Below are positions 1-8,473 of a stretch of DNA of 64,000 bases, one piece after another. Position 1 is the stretch's first letter. Every line of letters starts with the position of its first letter. Below the pieces are notes generated by a model, which did no database searches, was not told the origin of the DNA, and was given only the letters and a program-made list of their open reading frames with translations. This DNA is from Rufibacter sp. LB8. GTDB lineage: Bacteria > Bacteroidota > Bacteroidia > Cytophagales > Hymenobacteraceae. The stretch spans positions 2,957,501-3,021,500 of the forward strand of contig NZ_JADALJ010000001.1 in NCBI RefSeq assembly GCF_014876185.1, given 5' to 3'. Made by a program: the position numbers and the translations under genes.

Positions 1-1044
1 TATGGTGAACAAAGCCCCTTCAGAAAACTGCCCCTCCACCCTTTCTGTAGGCCCAAACACAAAGTCAGATACGTTTCCTTGGCCAATTCCCAAGGTTCTA
101 CCTACCGTTGCGCCAGAGGCAATGTCTGCCGTTACCTTAAAATCAAAGTACTCATAGTCTCTCTCTTGGCTCAGGTTTAGTGCATAGTTTAAGTTAGAGA
201 AAGTAACCACGCCATTAGAAAGCGTTCCAGTACCAAGAAGCACATCCTCGAAATCTGTCAGGGCATTGTTGGCGTATAGTTTAAAGCCATTTGCTGCTAT
301 ATCTGCCGTAGTAAAGGATCCCCTAACCGGCAACTGGAAAGACCTCAACTCGGCGTTTCCTTGCGTTATATACATAGAGTACCTGCCTAATTCAATTTTG
401 GTGGAGCCGGGAGACACCTTCGCATCATCGTCTTGATAGGCGTTTATCTGAACGAGGGCCAAGGGAGCCCCAATGGTTTGGACCGAAGTAGCAGGCAACC
501 CAGAGCTTTGGCCTTGGGTAGTGGCCCCCGTAAAGACAATGTTAGAATAAGGCGTTTGGGTAAAAGAAATAGTACGATTAACTGTAGCGTTGGCAGCTAA
601 GTCTACCGTCACGTAAAAGAAAGCTCCTTGGCTGGCATTAATCACTCGAGACAAACCATTGAACACCAGCGTATTCCCACTAGCGACAGTTGGTTTGGTA
701 GAAATAAGCGTTGCCCGTTGAACATTACTGGGGTCAAAGTCTGAACCAGTAGCATACCATAATCTAAAACCAAGAACATCACTGGCCTGGTACGTACCAG
801 TAGTGGTAAGTACCAGCGACGTTAGCATGGCTTGGGCAGTAGAAGGAGTAGCAGAAAATACTGTTAGAATGTTATTGGTACTTCCTGGTGCTATGTTCTT
901 GGCGGGTGGAGCAAAGAGGTTTTCACCTATTTGAACTGGCTGAACAAAGACTGTTTGAGCTTGCGCTTTTGTAACGACAAGGCTCATCATCAAAAAAGCA
1001 AAGGTGCACAAGACCTGCCATGTAGATTTGTAAAGTTTAGGCAT
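1..1044 (-). CDS. Secreted beta-sandwich repeat protein, N-terminal part (runs off the window)
   Basis: An open frame begins at the ATG at 1044 and continues to base 1 without a stop, so only about the first 347 residues are visible. The first ~30 residues are a signal peptide (basic start, hydrophobic core, cleavage near AQA-Q). After it come two similar beta-rich modules; each has a 'LVLTTTGTYQASDV' or 'FQLPVRGSFTTADI' type strand followed by FRLWYA or FKLYAN. I recognise these as the repeated modules of large Bacteroidota surface or secreted proteins, which often carry a C-terminal sorting domain; that end is outside the window. The real function is unknown. The signal peptide and frame are clear, the family assignment is only by style of sequence. 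Confidence 0.75.
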   Translation of the reverse strand, partial: MPKLYKSTWQVLCTFAFLMMSLVVTKAQAQTVFVQPVQIGENLFAPPAKNIAPGSTNNILTVFSATPSTAQAMLTSLVLTTTGTYQASDVLGFRLWYATGSDFDPSNVQRATLISTKPTVASGNTLVFNGLSRVINASQGAFFYVTVDLAANATVNRTISFTQTPYSNIVFTGATTQGQSSGLPATSVQTIGAPLALVQINAYQDDDAKVSPGSTKIELGRYSMYITQGNAELRSFQLPVRGSFTTADIAANGFKLYANNALTDFEDVLLGTGTLSNGVVTFSNLNYALNLSQERDYEYFDFKVTADIASGATVGRTLGIGQGNVSDFVFGPTERVEGQFSEGALFTI

Positions 1045-1182
1045 AAGGTATTGGTTAAGTAAGAAATGGATGACAATAAATTGTATTGAAGGACATAGCC
1101 CTAACCGCAAATTTATAATGGACCCCACATCTACTCAATACCTACAAGTAAGTAATTATAAGCCTACTACAGATCATTCATG

Positions 1183-2292
1183 CTACTTAGCAATGCGGTA
1201 CACATCTGCCAGCACGCCGTCTTCCAGAGGTTTTCTAATGGCCGAGGGGCTGTCATAGACCACCAGCAAATGGTTATCATCATAAATGGCCAGGCCTTCG
1301 GCTTTGTCTTGGCCGGCGGTGAACCCGCTGCCGTGGGGTACCTCAAACAGGCGGTCCAGTTCTTTACGGTGCACCACCTGTGAGCCACCCAGAGACTGCG
1401 GCATGGCGTTTGGCCAGCGGTACACGGCAATAGCGCCGTCCAAATCCATGGTGGGGCCGGCCAGCACGTAGAGGTCTTGGTTGAGAATCCGGAGCTCGCG
1501 TATGCCTTTGCCGTTCATGTTCAGGAAATGCTTTTGGTAGAGTTCACCTGAGCCCGGGAATGGCATGAGTTGCAGGTACCCTTCCTCAGGGGCGTCTTGC
1601 AGTTTGAGTTCCAGCACCATGGCCCAGCCGCGCAAAACGGGCCCGCGCAGACCCACAAAAACGCGGTCGCCGTCCAGGGCCAGGCCTTCAATGTCAAAGC
1701 CGTTGTCTTTGCCTGGAATGGCCAGGAAAGGTGCCACGTGCGGGTCTTCCTTGAGGGCTTCCATGAGTTGGTTTTCTTTGTCATTGCCCAGCAGTTGCGC
1801 CGCCCTGAGGGTTTTTGTGGGGTCATTAGGGTCTGAGCAGGACTTGCAGAGCGTGTATTCGCCGGTTTCAGAATCTTGCACCAAGGGCACGCGGGCCAAC
1901 AGATAGCGGTTAGGGTCTGCCTTGACCTGGGCCAAGCGTTTCAGTTGCTTCTCCACCGAGTCACCGGCCCGGGGTTTCTTGCGCTTGAGGCTGTGCGAGC
2001 CCACCAGCCACAGGTAGCCACCCGCTTCGCCCAGGCCTTCAATGTCAATCTCTGAGTTGGTGCCGTCTGGCAGGTCCAGGTACTGGGTGAGGTCAAAGTG
2101 GGTGTGCTCGGCGTAAGTGTGTTCGCCAACTTTTTTCAGGCGCTCCAGCGAAGTGCGCTCGTCACAGCTCAGCCACAGGTAGTCGCCGGTGCGAAGAGCG
2201 GTAGAAAGGCCGTCGCGCACGTGTTTGCCGTCTGCGTTAATGCTCAGGCTGGGGTCAAACTTGAGGTCCAGTAGAAACGAAAGGTTTTTCAT
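1183..2292 (-). CDS. DUF3616 family protein
   Basis: The 369-residue product has no signal peptide. Three similar segments are visible: DIEGLGEAGGYLWLVGS (about residues 83-99), DIEGLALDGDRVFVGLRGP (about 200-218) and KAEGLAIYDDNHLLVVY (about 327-343), which looks like propeller blades. I recognise it as a DUF3616 protein, a family of probable beta-propellers with no assigned reaction. A start at 2292 gives MKNLSFLLDLKFDP. It ends 139 bp from the signal peptide gene on the same strand, and a copy of the 40-bp palindrome lies upstream. Regulation is not visible. Confidence 0.8.
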   Translation of the reverse strand: MKNLSFLLDLKFDPSLSINADGKHVRDGLSTALRTGDYLWLSCDERTSLERLKKVGEHTYAEHTHFDLTQYLDLPDGTNSEIDIEGLGEAGGYLWLVGSHSLKRKKPRAGDSVEKQLKRLAQVKADPNRYLLARVPLVQDSETGEYTLCKSCSDPNDPTKTLRAAQLLGNDKENQLMEALKEDPHVAPFLAIPGKDNGFDIEGLALDGDRVFVGLRGPVLRGWAMVLELKLQDAPEEGYLQLMPFPGSGELYQKHFLNMNGKGIRELRILNQDLYVLAGPTMDLDGAIAVYRWPNAMPQSLGGSQVVHRKELDRLFEVPHGSGFTAGQDKAEGLAIYDDNHLLVVYDSPSAIRKPLEDGVLADVYRIAK

Positions 2293-2334
2293 AGGCTTGG
2301 GTTAGGTGATGGAAGGCCGCCAGAAGTTGACTTC

Positions 2335-2374
2335 CCGTTTTCGGGCCCGTTTCTAGAAATGAAGCCAAAAACGG
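2335..2374. repeat. 40-bp intergenic palindrome, copy 1
   Basis: This copy has the centre TA and lies between the DUF3616 gene (5' side) and the broken membrane-protein gene (3' side). Consensus of the family: arm CCGTTTTCGGGCTCATTTC, 2-bp centre, then the reverse complement arm. Confidence 0.85.
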
Positions 2375-2436
2375 AAACTTCAGCGTCACTCCTTTGCATC
2401 GAATTTAAAAAATCAACTGGCAGCGAGTGCTAACTG

Positions 2437-2694
2437 CTAGAACCGGCGTTCCTCTGCGGTTCTGGTGATCTGGAAATAACCCACATACAGCCACCCACAA
2501 ATGGCATGGAAAATGGCCCACAAGATGGAGCGGTTCCGGGTCTAGGAAGTGACCACGGCCAGCACAGACCCCAGGCCCATGCCGCTTTTCACCACGGTGT
2601 TGTTGACGTATTGGGTTCCCAGGGCTTGCGCAAGCAAGGGGAAGGCACTTAACAACAGCACCAACAGCAGGGCACCGGCGACAGATTTTTTCAT
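2437..2694 (-). pseudogene. Small two-TM membrane protein gene interrupted by an in-frame TAG
   Basis: From the ATG at 2694 the frame reads a signal peptide (LLLVLLLSAFPLLAQA) and then VVKSGMGLGSVLAVVTS, and stops at TAG (2542-2544) after 50 codons. The same frame continues for 34 more codons (TRNRSILWAIFHAICGWLYV onward) to a TAG at 2437. The two pieces together match the layout of a common small Bacteroidota membrane protein in which a 'GSVIAVVISW-RNKSILWAILHG' type run is continuous; the stop stands where that family has Trp (one base change from TGG). I infer a recent nonsense mutation. A sequencing error or a translated 50-residue peptide are alternatives. Confidence 0.65.
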
Positions 2695-2721
2695 GGCATA
2701 CAGGTTTACAGGAGGAAGATA

Positions 2722-2761
2722 GCGTTTTTCGGCTCATTTCCAGAAATGGGCCCAAAAACGG
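2722..2761. repeat. 40-bp intergenic palindrome, copy 2
   Basis: The centre reads CA, the reverse orientation of the usual TG. It lies between the broken membrane-protein gene and the lipoprotein gene. Confidence 0.85.
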
Positions 2762-2797
2762 AAATTCCATTTCCCCAAATTTCAGCCTTAACCAAAT

Positions 2798-2822
2798 AGA
2801 GCCGACTTAAAAGTCGGCTCTA
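2798..2822 (-). terminator. Hairpin after the lipoprotein gene
   Basis: TAGAGCCGACTT and AAGTCGGCTCTA form a 12-bp perfect stem with almost no loop, 25 bp beyond the lipoprotein stop codon. The trailing T run on the minus strand is short (TTT), so it may be another dispersed palindrome rather than a strong terminator. Confidence 0.45.
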
Positions 2823-2846
2823 CGGGTATTGGGAAAGCAGGTACGC

Positions 2847-3707
2847 TTAGGATTCTTTGAGCGTGATTTTGCGCTCCACGGTGTTGTACGGACCCGGAAT
2901 CACCTGGCCCTGGCTGTTGATCAACTCTAGCTTGAAGGTGTTTTCGCCCATGGGCAGACCTTCCACCAAATATGGCAACCACTGGTCCAGAATGAACTCA
3001 TTGCCGTTGATGGTGGCGCGCACTTTGTTGCCTTCTTTGTTCAGGGTAGTGTTCACCAGGTAGAAGTCCAGCATCACTTTTTTGGTGTCCGGGCCTTTGT
3101 ATTCGCCTTTGGGGCGGCTGTAGAACAGGTGCTGGGCGCTTTCGTCAAACTTGGTGGCATTAGGTGCCGCGTTGCCCACGTTGATCACGCGCAGGTCATA
3201 GGCACCTTGGTGTTTGATGCTCTCATGGTAAGACCTGGACAGGAACGACAAGACCACGTGCTGGCCGGGCTTAATGGCTTTGTTGAACGTTGGCTTGTAG
3301 TGCGCCGTGTAAGGCTCATTGTCTACAATGTTGTGGATGTGCTGGCCTTCTTTGGAGTTGGCGTGCTCATGGTTGCCCGCGTCTGTGGTCTGCTGGCTCA
3401 GCTGGTAATTCGCTACGGTGTACTCAAAAGCGGTGGAGTCGCCGGTCACTTTGCCGTTTTTCTCAGGTTTGCCCAAGGTAAGTTTAGCGTCTGGGAAATC
3501 AACCGAGTTGCTGTAGGAATACACTTTGAGGCCGCCTTTCTCCATGGGCGTGCCCATGGCGCCGTTGTGCTGCACGCCCGCGGTGTCATGTGCCACGGTG
3601 TGGTCCTCTGTGCTAGTTTCTGTGGTCTTGGTGGTGCTGCTCTCACTGCAGGCAGCCGCCAAAAGCATAGCCGAAACGGCCAGGAATGATAGGTTCTTCT
3701 TTTTCAT
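2847..3707 (-). CDS. Secreted lipoprotein of unknown function
   Basis: The 286-residue product starts with a lipoprotein signal (MKKKNLSFLAVSAMLLAAAC, lipid-modified Cys at residue 20), followed by a Ser/Thr-rich linker. The remainder is beta-rich with GLKVYSYSNSVDFPDAKL near residue 58 and a His-rich part (NHEHANSKEGQHIHN, about residues 112-126). Related Cytophagales proteins are often labelled 'phosphopeptide-binding protein', which I would not trust as a function. A TATCTTTG box (complement of 3745-3752) lies 38 bp upstream. It is divergent from the oxygenase gene. Confidence 0.75.
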   Translation of the reverse strand: MKKKNLSFLAVSAMLLAAACSESSTTKTTETSTEDHTVAHDTAGVQHNGAMGTPMEKGGLKVYSYSNSVDFPDAKLTLGKPEKNGKVTGDSTAFEYTVANYQLSQQTTDAGNHEHANSKEGQHIHNIVDNEPYTAHYKPTFNKAIKPGQHVVLSFLSRSYHESIKHQGAYDLRVINVGNAAPNATKFDESAQHLFYSRPKGEYKGPDTKKVMLDFYLVNTTLNKEGNKVRATINGNEFILDQWLPYLVEGLPMGENTFKLELINSQGQVIPGPYNTVERKITLKES

Positions 3708-3744
3708 AGTACTATAGGTTTTCGTATAACTACGGAGAATGTTT

Positions 3745-3752
3745 CAAAGATA
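3745..3752 (-). promoter_or_regulatory. Probable -7 element TATCTTTG for the lipoprotein gene
   Basis: The minus strand reads TATCTTTG, matching the Bacteroidota -7 consensus TAnnTTTG, 38 bp before the ATG. No clear TTG -33 box sits at the ideal distance. Confidence 0.45.
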
Positions 3753-3812
3753 GAAAATTCGTAACTTGCCGAGCTTAAAAACTACGTTTCAAGAATAGCT
3801 ACGCTACGCCTT

Positions 3813-4784
3813 ATGGACCATACATTATTAGAGGAAATTCCCTCCTTAGACCTGGCCGATTTCACCTCTGGTGACCCGGCCCGCAAAGCCGCTTTTGTGC
3901 AGGCCATGGGCGATGCCCACCAGAACATTGGCTTCGCCGCCCTCAAAAACCACGGTCTTTCCGATGACCTTACAGATAGACTGTACGCTGCCATCAAGAA
4001 ATTCTTCGCGCTGCCAGATGACGTGAAGCAGAAATACGAGATTCCTGGTTTGGCCGGCCAGCGCGGCTACGTGGGCAAAGGCAAGGAGCACGCCAAAGGC
4101 CGCAACACCGGCGACCTCAAAGAGTTCTACCACGTGGGCCAGGAAGTCACCGACAATGACCCCATCAAAGAAGAATACCCAGACAACGTGTGGCCGGCAG
4201 AGGTACCCGAGTTCCAGGAAGTAGCTTTGGAGGCCTACCAACGTCTGGAGAACGCGGGCAAGCAAGTTCTGAAAGCCTTAGCTATTTATTTAGGCTTGTC
4301 TGAGGATTATTTCGATGCCAAAGTGCATAACGGCAACAGCATCCTTCGGCCTATCCACTATTTCCCTATTGAGAACCCAGACGCCGTGCCTGCTGATGCC
4401 GTACGCGCCGCCGAGCACGGTGACATTAACTTGATTACCTTGCTAATGGGCGCTTCCGCAGACGGCCTGCAAGTACTTCGCCGCGACGGCAAATGGATTC
4501 CTATCACGGCCCTGCCGGAACAGGTAATTGTGAACGTGGGCGACATGCTTTCCCGCCATACCAACAACAAGCTCAAGTCCACCATCCACCGTGTGGTGAA
4601 CCCGCCACGGGAGTTGATGAACACGTCACGGTTCTCTATTCCGTTTTTCATGCACCCGCGTTCTGAGATGGATTTGACTTGCCTGGAGAGCTGCATTAAC
4701 GAACAGAACCCCAAGCAGTTCCCAGACATTACCGCCGGTGATTTCCTGAATGAGCGCCTGGTTGAGCTAGGATTGAAAAAATAG
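3813..4784 (+). CDS. Isopenicillin N synthase-like 2-oxoglutarate/Fe(II)-dependent oxygenase
   Basis: The 323-residue product is full length for this family. The iron ligands are readable as H202 and D204 (EHGDINLITLLMG) and H259 (STIHRVV), with the 2-oxoglutarate-binding RxS at R273-S275 (TSRFSIPFF). The N-terminal domain (about residues 8-120) has the usual DIOX_N pattern with the conserved GFAALKNHGLSD. The substrate cannot be read from the sequence; 'isopenicillin N synthase family' is a fold label, not evidence for antibiotic synthesis. An intrinsic terminator follows directly. Confidence 0.88.
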   Translation: MDHTLLEEIPSLDLADFTSGDPARKAAFVQAMGDAHQNIGFAALKNHGLSDDLTDRLYAAIKKFFALPDDVKQKYEIPGLAGQRGYVGKGKEHAKGRNTGDLKEFYHVGQEVTDNDPIKEEYPDNVWPAEVPEFQEVALEAYQRLENAGKQVLKALAIYLGLSEDYFDAKVHNGNSILRPIHYFPIENPDAVPADAVRAAEHGDINLITLLMGASADGLQVLRRDGKWIPITALPEQVIVNVGDMLSRHTNNKLKSTIHRVVNPPRELMNTSRFSIPFFMHPRSEMDLTCLESCINEQNPKQFPDITAGDFLNERLVELGLKK

Positions 4785-4803
4785 CAAGTATTATTACTGA
4801 TTT

Positions 4804-4835
4804 TGAAAGGAGCCGTAGGGCTCCTTTCGTTTTTA
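4804..4835 (+). terminator. Intrinsic terminator of the oxygenase gene
   Basis: GAAAGGAGCC and GGCTCCTTTC form a 10-bp stem with a short loop, followed by GTTTTT, 20 bp after the stop codon. Confidence 0.85.
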
Positions 4836-4886
4836 TAGCTATTTTTAAAAATTAGCTGCTCTACAGCGCCTTTTTCCTAACTGCCC

Positions 4887-6062
4887 TTGCGTCCTCGTAA
4901 CTACATTTTTTTGAAAGACGTGGCCACCCTCTCGCTCACCGCGTTTGGCGGCCCGCAAGCGCATATTGCCATGATGCTGCGCACCATGGTAGAAAAACGG
5001 CGGTACGTCACCGAGCAGGAATTGCTGGAATTGAACGCGCTCTGTCAGATTCTACCCGGCCCCTCCTCTACCCAGACCATCACCGCCATTGGCTATAAAG
5101 TAGGCGGACCCAACCTGGCCTACCTCACTCTGCTGGTCTGGATTGCCCCGGCGGCTTTGATTATGATTGCGGCAGCCCTGGTCATCTCGTTTCTGGGCAG
5201 CAAGGGCGCGCCGCTGGGGTTCACGCGGTTTATCCAGCCCATGGCCGTTGGTTTTGTGGCCTTTGCCGCCTGGCGCATCAGTTCCAAAGTGGTGCACACC
5301 AAGGGCGGCATTGTGATTATGGTCTTCTCGGCTATTCTGGCGTTTTTCTTCCGGTCGCCGTGGGTGTTTCCGGTGTTGCTGCTGGCCGGCGGAAGCCTCA
5401 CTGCCATCAGGTTTTATCAACAGCCCATTCTGGAGAAAGTACCCATGAAAGTGGAATGGGCGAATTTTCTACTCTTCATTGGCGTGTTTGTGGCAGCCGC
5501 TTTGCTAGGCCGCTACACCCAATTACGCGCCGTGCTTTTGTTTGAGAACTTTTACCGGAACGGAAGTTTGATTTTTGGTGGCGGCCAGGTGTTGATTCCC
5601 GTGATGTACACCGAGTTTGTGGAGTTCAAAGGCTACCTGCAGCCCAAGGAGTTTCTGTCTGGGTTTGCCATGGTGCAGGCTTTGCCGGGTCCGGTTTTTT
5701 CCTTTTGCTCCTACATTGGCGCCTTGTCTATGCGGCCCTACGGCTGGACCGGACAACTTGTAGGCGGTGTCATTTCCACCATCGCCATTTTTCTGCCGGG
5801 CACGTTTCTGATATTCTTCGTGATCAGGTTCTGGGAAGGGCTACGCAAATACCGCGTCATACAAGCCTCCCTGGAAGGCATTAACGCCGTGGGCTCTGGT
5901 ATGGTTTGCGCGGCGGCCATCATGCTCTACCATCCTATTGAGAACACCCCGTACAACTTCGGGTTGGTGGTGGCCACATTTGCGCTGCTGCAATGGACTA
6001 AAATTCCCGCTCCGGCTTTGATTCTTACTGGTTTGGTCGTGGGTCTTCTCTTTCCTGGTTAG
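4887..6062 (+). CDS. chrA: Chromate transporter, CHR family
   Basis: The 391-residue protein is hydrophobic, with about 10-12 membrane segments in two homologous halves. The family motif TAFGGPQAHIAMM is at residues 18-30 and its counterpart FGGGQVLIPVMYTEFV in the second half (about 230-245), with PGPVFSF after it. ChrA proteins export chromate or take up related anions. The only start before the conserved segment is TTG at 4887; the family motif begins 17 codons later, so that start is reasonable. No chrB-type regulator is next to it, so metal regulation is unproven. The stop codon is 4 bp from a palindrome copy. Confidence 0.88.
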   Translation: MRPRNYIFLKDVATLSLTAFGGPQAHIAMMLRTMVEKRRYVTEQELLELNALCQILPGPSSTQTITAIGYKVGGPNLAYLTLLVWIAPAALIMIAAALVISFLGSKGAPLGFTRFIQPMAVGFVAFAAWRISSKVVHTKGGIVIMVFSAILAFFFRSPWVFPVLLLAGGSLTAIRFYQQPILEKVPMKVEWANFLLFIGVFVAAALLGRYTQLRAVLLFENFYRNGSLIFGGGQVLIPVMYTEFVEFKGYLQPKEFLSGFAMVQALPGPVFSFCSYIGALSMRPYGWTGQLVGGVISTIAIFLPGTFLIFFVIRFWEGLRKYRVIQASLEGINAVGSGMVCAAAIMLYHPIENTPYNFGLVVATFALLQWTKIPAPALILTGLVVGLLFPG

Positions 6063-6066
6063 GTTC

Positions 6067-6106
6067 CCGTTTTTGGCCTCATTTCTGGAAACGAAGCCGA
6101 AAACGC
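6067..6106. repeat. 40-bp intergenic palindrome, copy 3
   Basis: Starts 4 bp after the chrA stop codon. Centre TG. The arms differ from each other at three positions. Confidence 0.85.
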
Positions 6107-6117
6107 ATGTCAGAAAT

Positions 6118-6273
6118 GTAGCGTCGTAGCACTGATACGACGTGTCTCCATGAAACGGGAACATCTCCCTAGTCGAGAGCCTTAATTCCAAGGAGAAATT
6201 GCAAAGCCAGAAATCGGTTAATTGAAACCTAATTGCTGCGCAGGACCACATCGTGTCAGTACCGCGACACTAC
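6118..6273. repeat. 156-bp inverted-repeat element (MITE-like)
   Basis: About 30 bp at each end (6118-6147 and 6244-6273) are imperfect inverted copies of each other; the differences are nearly all C/T or A/G changes. The ~96-bp interior has no reading frame that I would accept. It lies between two copies of the 40-bp palindrome in the 338-bp gap after chrA. Confidence 0.55.
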
Positions 6274-6278
6274 GTTTT

Positions 6279-6318
6279 CTGTTTTTGCCCTCGTTTCTGG
6301 AAATGGAGCTGAAAACGG
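6279..6318. repeat. 40-bp intergenic palindrome, copy 4
   Basis: Degenerate left arm, centre TG, 83 bp beyond the rfbA stop codon. Confidence 0.8.
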
Positions 6319-6345
6319 GAATCAGTAAATCGAACTTCAAAACAG

Positions 6346-6380
6346 AAAGGCCTCTGCTCAAGAAGAACAGAGGCCTTTTG
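6346..6380 (-). terminator. Terminator of the nucleotide-sugar operon
   Basis: AAAGGCCTCTG and CAGAGGCCTTT form an 11-bp stem with an 11-nt loop, about 20 bp after the rfbA stop codon. Both strands carry short T runs, so it may act on readthrough from either side. Confidence 0.8.
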
Positions 6381-6400
6381 ATAGCTTTCTAAGAAGATGC

Positions 6401-7261
6401 TTACTTCAAGATACTCAACAGATAATCGCCGTAGCCACTTTTTCTGAGCGGTTCTGCCACGCGCTGCAACTGTTCTGCGTTGATGAAGCCCATACGGTAG
6501 GCCACTTCCTCAATAGAACCGATCTTCAGGCCCTGGCGCTCTTCAATCACTTGCACAAACGTGGCGGCCTGCATCAGAGACTGAATGGTACCCGTGTCTA
6601 ACCAAGCGGTTCCTCGATCTAAAATACCTACTTTCAACTTACCCCGGCGAAGATATTCTTTGTTCACATCGGTGATTTCGTATTCACCGCGTGGGCTGGG
6701 CTCCAGGTTCTTGGCGATGTCAATTACATCATTATCATAGAAGTACAAACCCGGCACGGCGTAGTTTGACTTGGGTTGCTTGGGCTTTTCCTCAATGGAA
6801 ACGGCTTTCATGTCAGCGTCAAACTCCACCACGCCGTAGCGTTCCGGGTCCTGCACATGGTAGGCATACACCACGCCGCCGTCTGGGTCATTGTTGGCCT
6901 GCAAGAGTTGGCTCATGCCAGATCCGTAGAAAATATTATCGCCTAGAATCAGCGCAGCCTTGTCTCGGCCCACAAAATCGGCACCTAATACAAACGCTTG
7001 GGCCAGACCGTTAGGCACTTCCTGCACCTGGTAGCTGAAGTTACAGCCAATCTGGCTGCCATCGCCCAGTAGACGCTCAAACATGGGCAGGTCATGCGGC
7101 GTAGAAATAATCAGAATGTCTTTAATCCCCGCCAGCATTAAAGTTGACAAAGGATAATAAATCATGGGTTTGTCGTACACCGGCATCAATTGCTTGCTCA
7201 CCGCCAGCGTAAGTGGGTGCAACCGCGTGCCCGAACCGCCTGCTAAAACTATTCCTTTCAT
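6401..7261 (-). CDS. rfbA: Glucose-1-phosphate thymidylyltransferase
   Basis: The 286-residue product joins dTTP and glucose-1-phosphate to dTDP-glucose, the first step towards dTDP-4-keto-6-deoxyglucose sugars such as rhamnose. The nucleotide-binding motif [11 protein letters not shown] is at residues 8-18, with the DNIFYGSGM and [16 protein letters not shown] motifs further on. The length is normal for RfbA/RmlA. It is the last gene of the operon, 3 bp after the upstream epimerase gene. rfbC and rfbD do not occur in this window. Confidence 0.95.
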   Translation of the reverse strand: MKGIVLAGGSGTRLHPLTLAVSKQLMPVYDKPMIYYPLSTLMLAGIKDILIISTPHDLPMFERLLGDGSQIGCNFSYQVQEVPNGLAQAFVLGADFVGRDKAALILGDNIFYGSGMSQLLQANNDPDGGVVYAYHVQDPERYGVVEFDADMKAVSIEEKPKQPKSNYAVPGLYFYDNDVIDIAKNLEPSPRGEYEITDVNKEYLRRGKLKVGILDRGTAWLDTGTIQSLMQAATFVQVIEERQGLKIGSIEEVAYRMGFINAEQLQRVAEPLRKSGYGDYLLSILK

Positions 7262-7264
7262 GTT

Positions 7265-8272
7265 CTATTTCTGATTGTAGATGAAATCTTGGTTTTCTTT
7301 AAACCAGGCCAGCGTATTCTGCAGACCTTCTCTTATTTTAATCTGTGGCTGATAACCCAATAGTTTTTCTGCTTTAGAGATATCGGCGAGGCTGTCTCTG
7401 ATGTCACCGGCGCGCTCCGGACCATATTCTGGGGTGATGTCTACGCCGGCTTCATCCTTGAGAATATTGAACAGGTCATTCAAAGAAGTCCGGTCGCCCA
7501 CGGCAATGTTGTAGACTTGGTTGATAGCCTCTGGTTTTTCTACCAAAGCGGCTCTAATGTTGGCCTCCACACAGTTCTCCACGAAGGTAAAGTCCCGCGT
7601 TTGCCCGCCATCGCCGTTTATTTTAGGTGATTTCCCGTTCAGCACCGCATCAATAAACAACGGAATCACCGCCGCATAGGCCCCATTAGGGTCTTGCCGC
7701 GGCCCGAAGATGTTGAAATACCGCAGCCCGATGATTTCCATGCCATACGTCTTCCCGAACACATCAGCATATAATTCATTGGCATACTTGGTCACCGCGT
7801 ACGGCGACAATGGCCGCCCAATCACGTCTTCCACCTTAGGCAAAGATTTACTGTCACCGTACGTAGACGAAGACGCAGCATAGACAAAGCGTTTCACACC
7901 CTGCTCCTTGGTGGCCATCAGCATGTTCACGAAACCGCCCACGTTCACTTCATTGGAGGTGACCGGGTCTTTCACGCTACGCGGAACCGAGCCCAGCGCT
8001 GCTTGGTGCAACACCACATCCATTCCTTCACAAGCCTGCATGCAAATTTCCAGGTTCCGGATATCGCCTTCCAGCACTTCCAACCGCTCGTTGCCTTCAA
8101 ATGCCCGCAAATTTTTATGGAAACCGTTGGAGTAATTATCCAGCACGCGTACTTTTCTGGCTTTGTACTTCAGCAGGTATTCTACCAGGTTGGAGCCAAT
8201 AAAGCCAGCGCCGCCGGTCACCAGAAAAGAGGTTTGCTCCAGAGAGCCGCTATGGAATGGGGAATTGTACAC
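7265..8272 (-). CDS. UDP-N-acetylglucosamine/hexosamine 4-epimerase-like SDR (WbpP/TviC type)
   Basis: The 335-residue extended short-chain dehydrogenase has the NAD-binding motif GGAGFIGSN (20-28), Ser at 134-136 and the catalytic pair Y158/K162 (PYAVTKYANE). The N-terminal extension before the glycine motif, the SVPRSVKDP stretch (95-103) and the GPRQDPNGAYAAVIP region are typical of WbpP/TviC enzymes, which interconvert UDP-GlcNAc(A) and UDP-GalNAc(A). Paired with the UDP-sugar dehydrogenase upstream, it likely supplies an amino-uronic acid donor. The exact substrate is inference. Confidence 0.85.
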   Translation of the reverse strand: MYNSPFHSGSLEQTSFLVTGGAGFIGSNLVEYLLKYKARKVRVLDNYSNGFHKNLRAFEGNERLEVLEGDIRNLEICMQACEGMDVVLHQAALGSVPRSVKDPVTSNEVNVGGFVNMLMATKEQGVKRFVYAASSSTYGDSKSLPKVEDVIGRPLSPYAVTKYANELYADVFGKTYGMEIIGLRYFNIFGPRQDPNGAYAAVIPLFIDAVLNGKSPKINGDGGQTRDFTFVENCVEANIRAALVEKPEAINQVYNIAVGDRTSLNDLFNILKDEAGVDITPEYGPERAGDIRDSLADISKAEKLLGYQPQIKIREGLQNTLAWFKENQDFIYNQK

Positions 8273-8314
8273 CTAGTTTAATTATGAATTGAGAATTAGG
8301 GATTAAGGATGGCG

Positions 8315-8354
8315 CCGTTTTTGACCTGGTTTCTGGAAATGAGCCTCAAAACAA
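8315..8354. repeat. 40-bp intergenic palindrome, copy 5
   Basis: Degenerate right arm, centre TG. It sits inside the operon, between rfbB and the epimerase gene, 43 bp before the epimerase start. Confidence 0.7.
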
Positions 8355-8427
8355 CTTACTCCTTAACATCTAACGTTTATGGTACTTATGCCTTTCCTTA
8401 AACGATAGGCACGTCATGAAAACATTT

Positions 8428-8467
8428 CCGTTTTCGGGCTCATTTCTGAAAATGAGCCCGAAAACGG
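8428..8467. repeat. 40-bp intergenic palindrome, copy 6
   Basis: Nearly perfect copy (one centre-proximal change, TTTCTGAAAA), 6 bp after the rfbB stop codon and inside the operon. Copies 5 and 6 together account for the only large gap in the operon (201 bp). Confidence 0.9.
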
Positions 8468-8473
8468 AAAATC

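Noticed and set aside
3813-4784. Beta-lactam biosynthesis gene
   Set aside because: The isopenicillin N synthase label is only a fold family; no partner biosynthesis genes are near.
4887-6062. Chromate-resistance island
   Set aside because: chrA stands alone with no other metal genes or mobile element.
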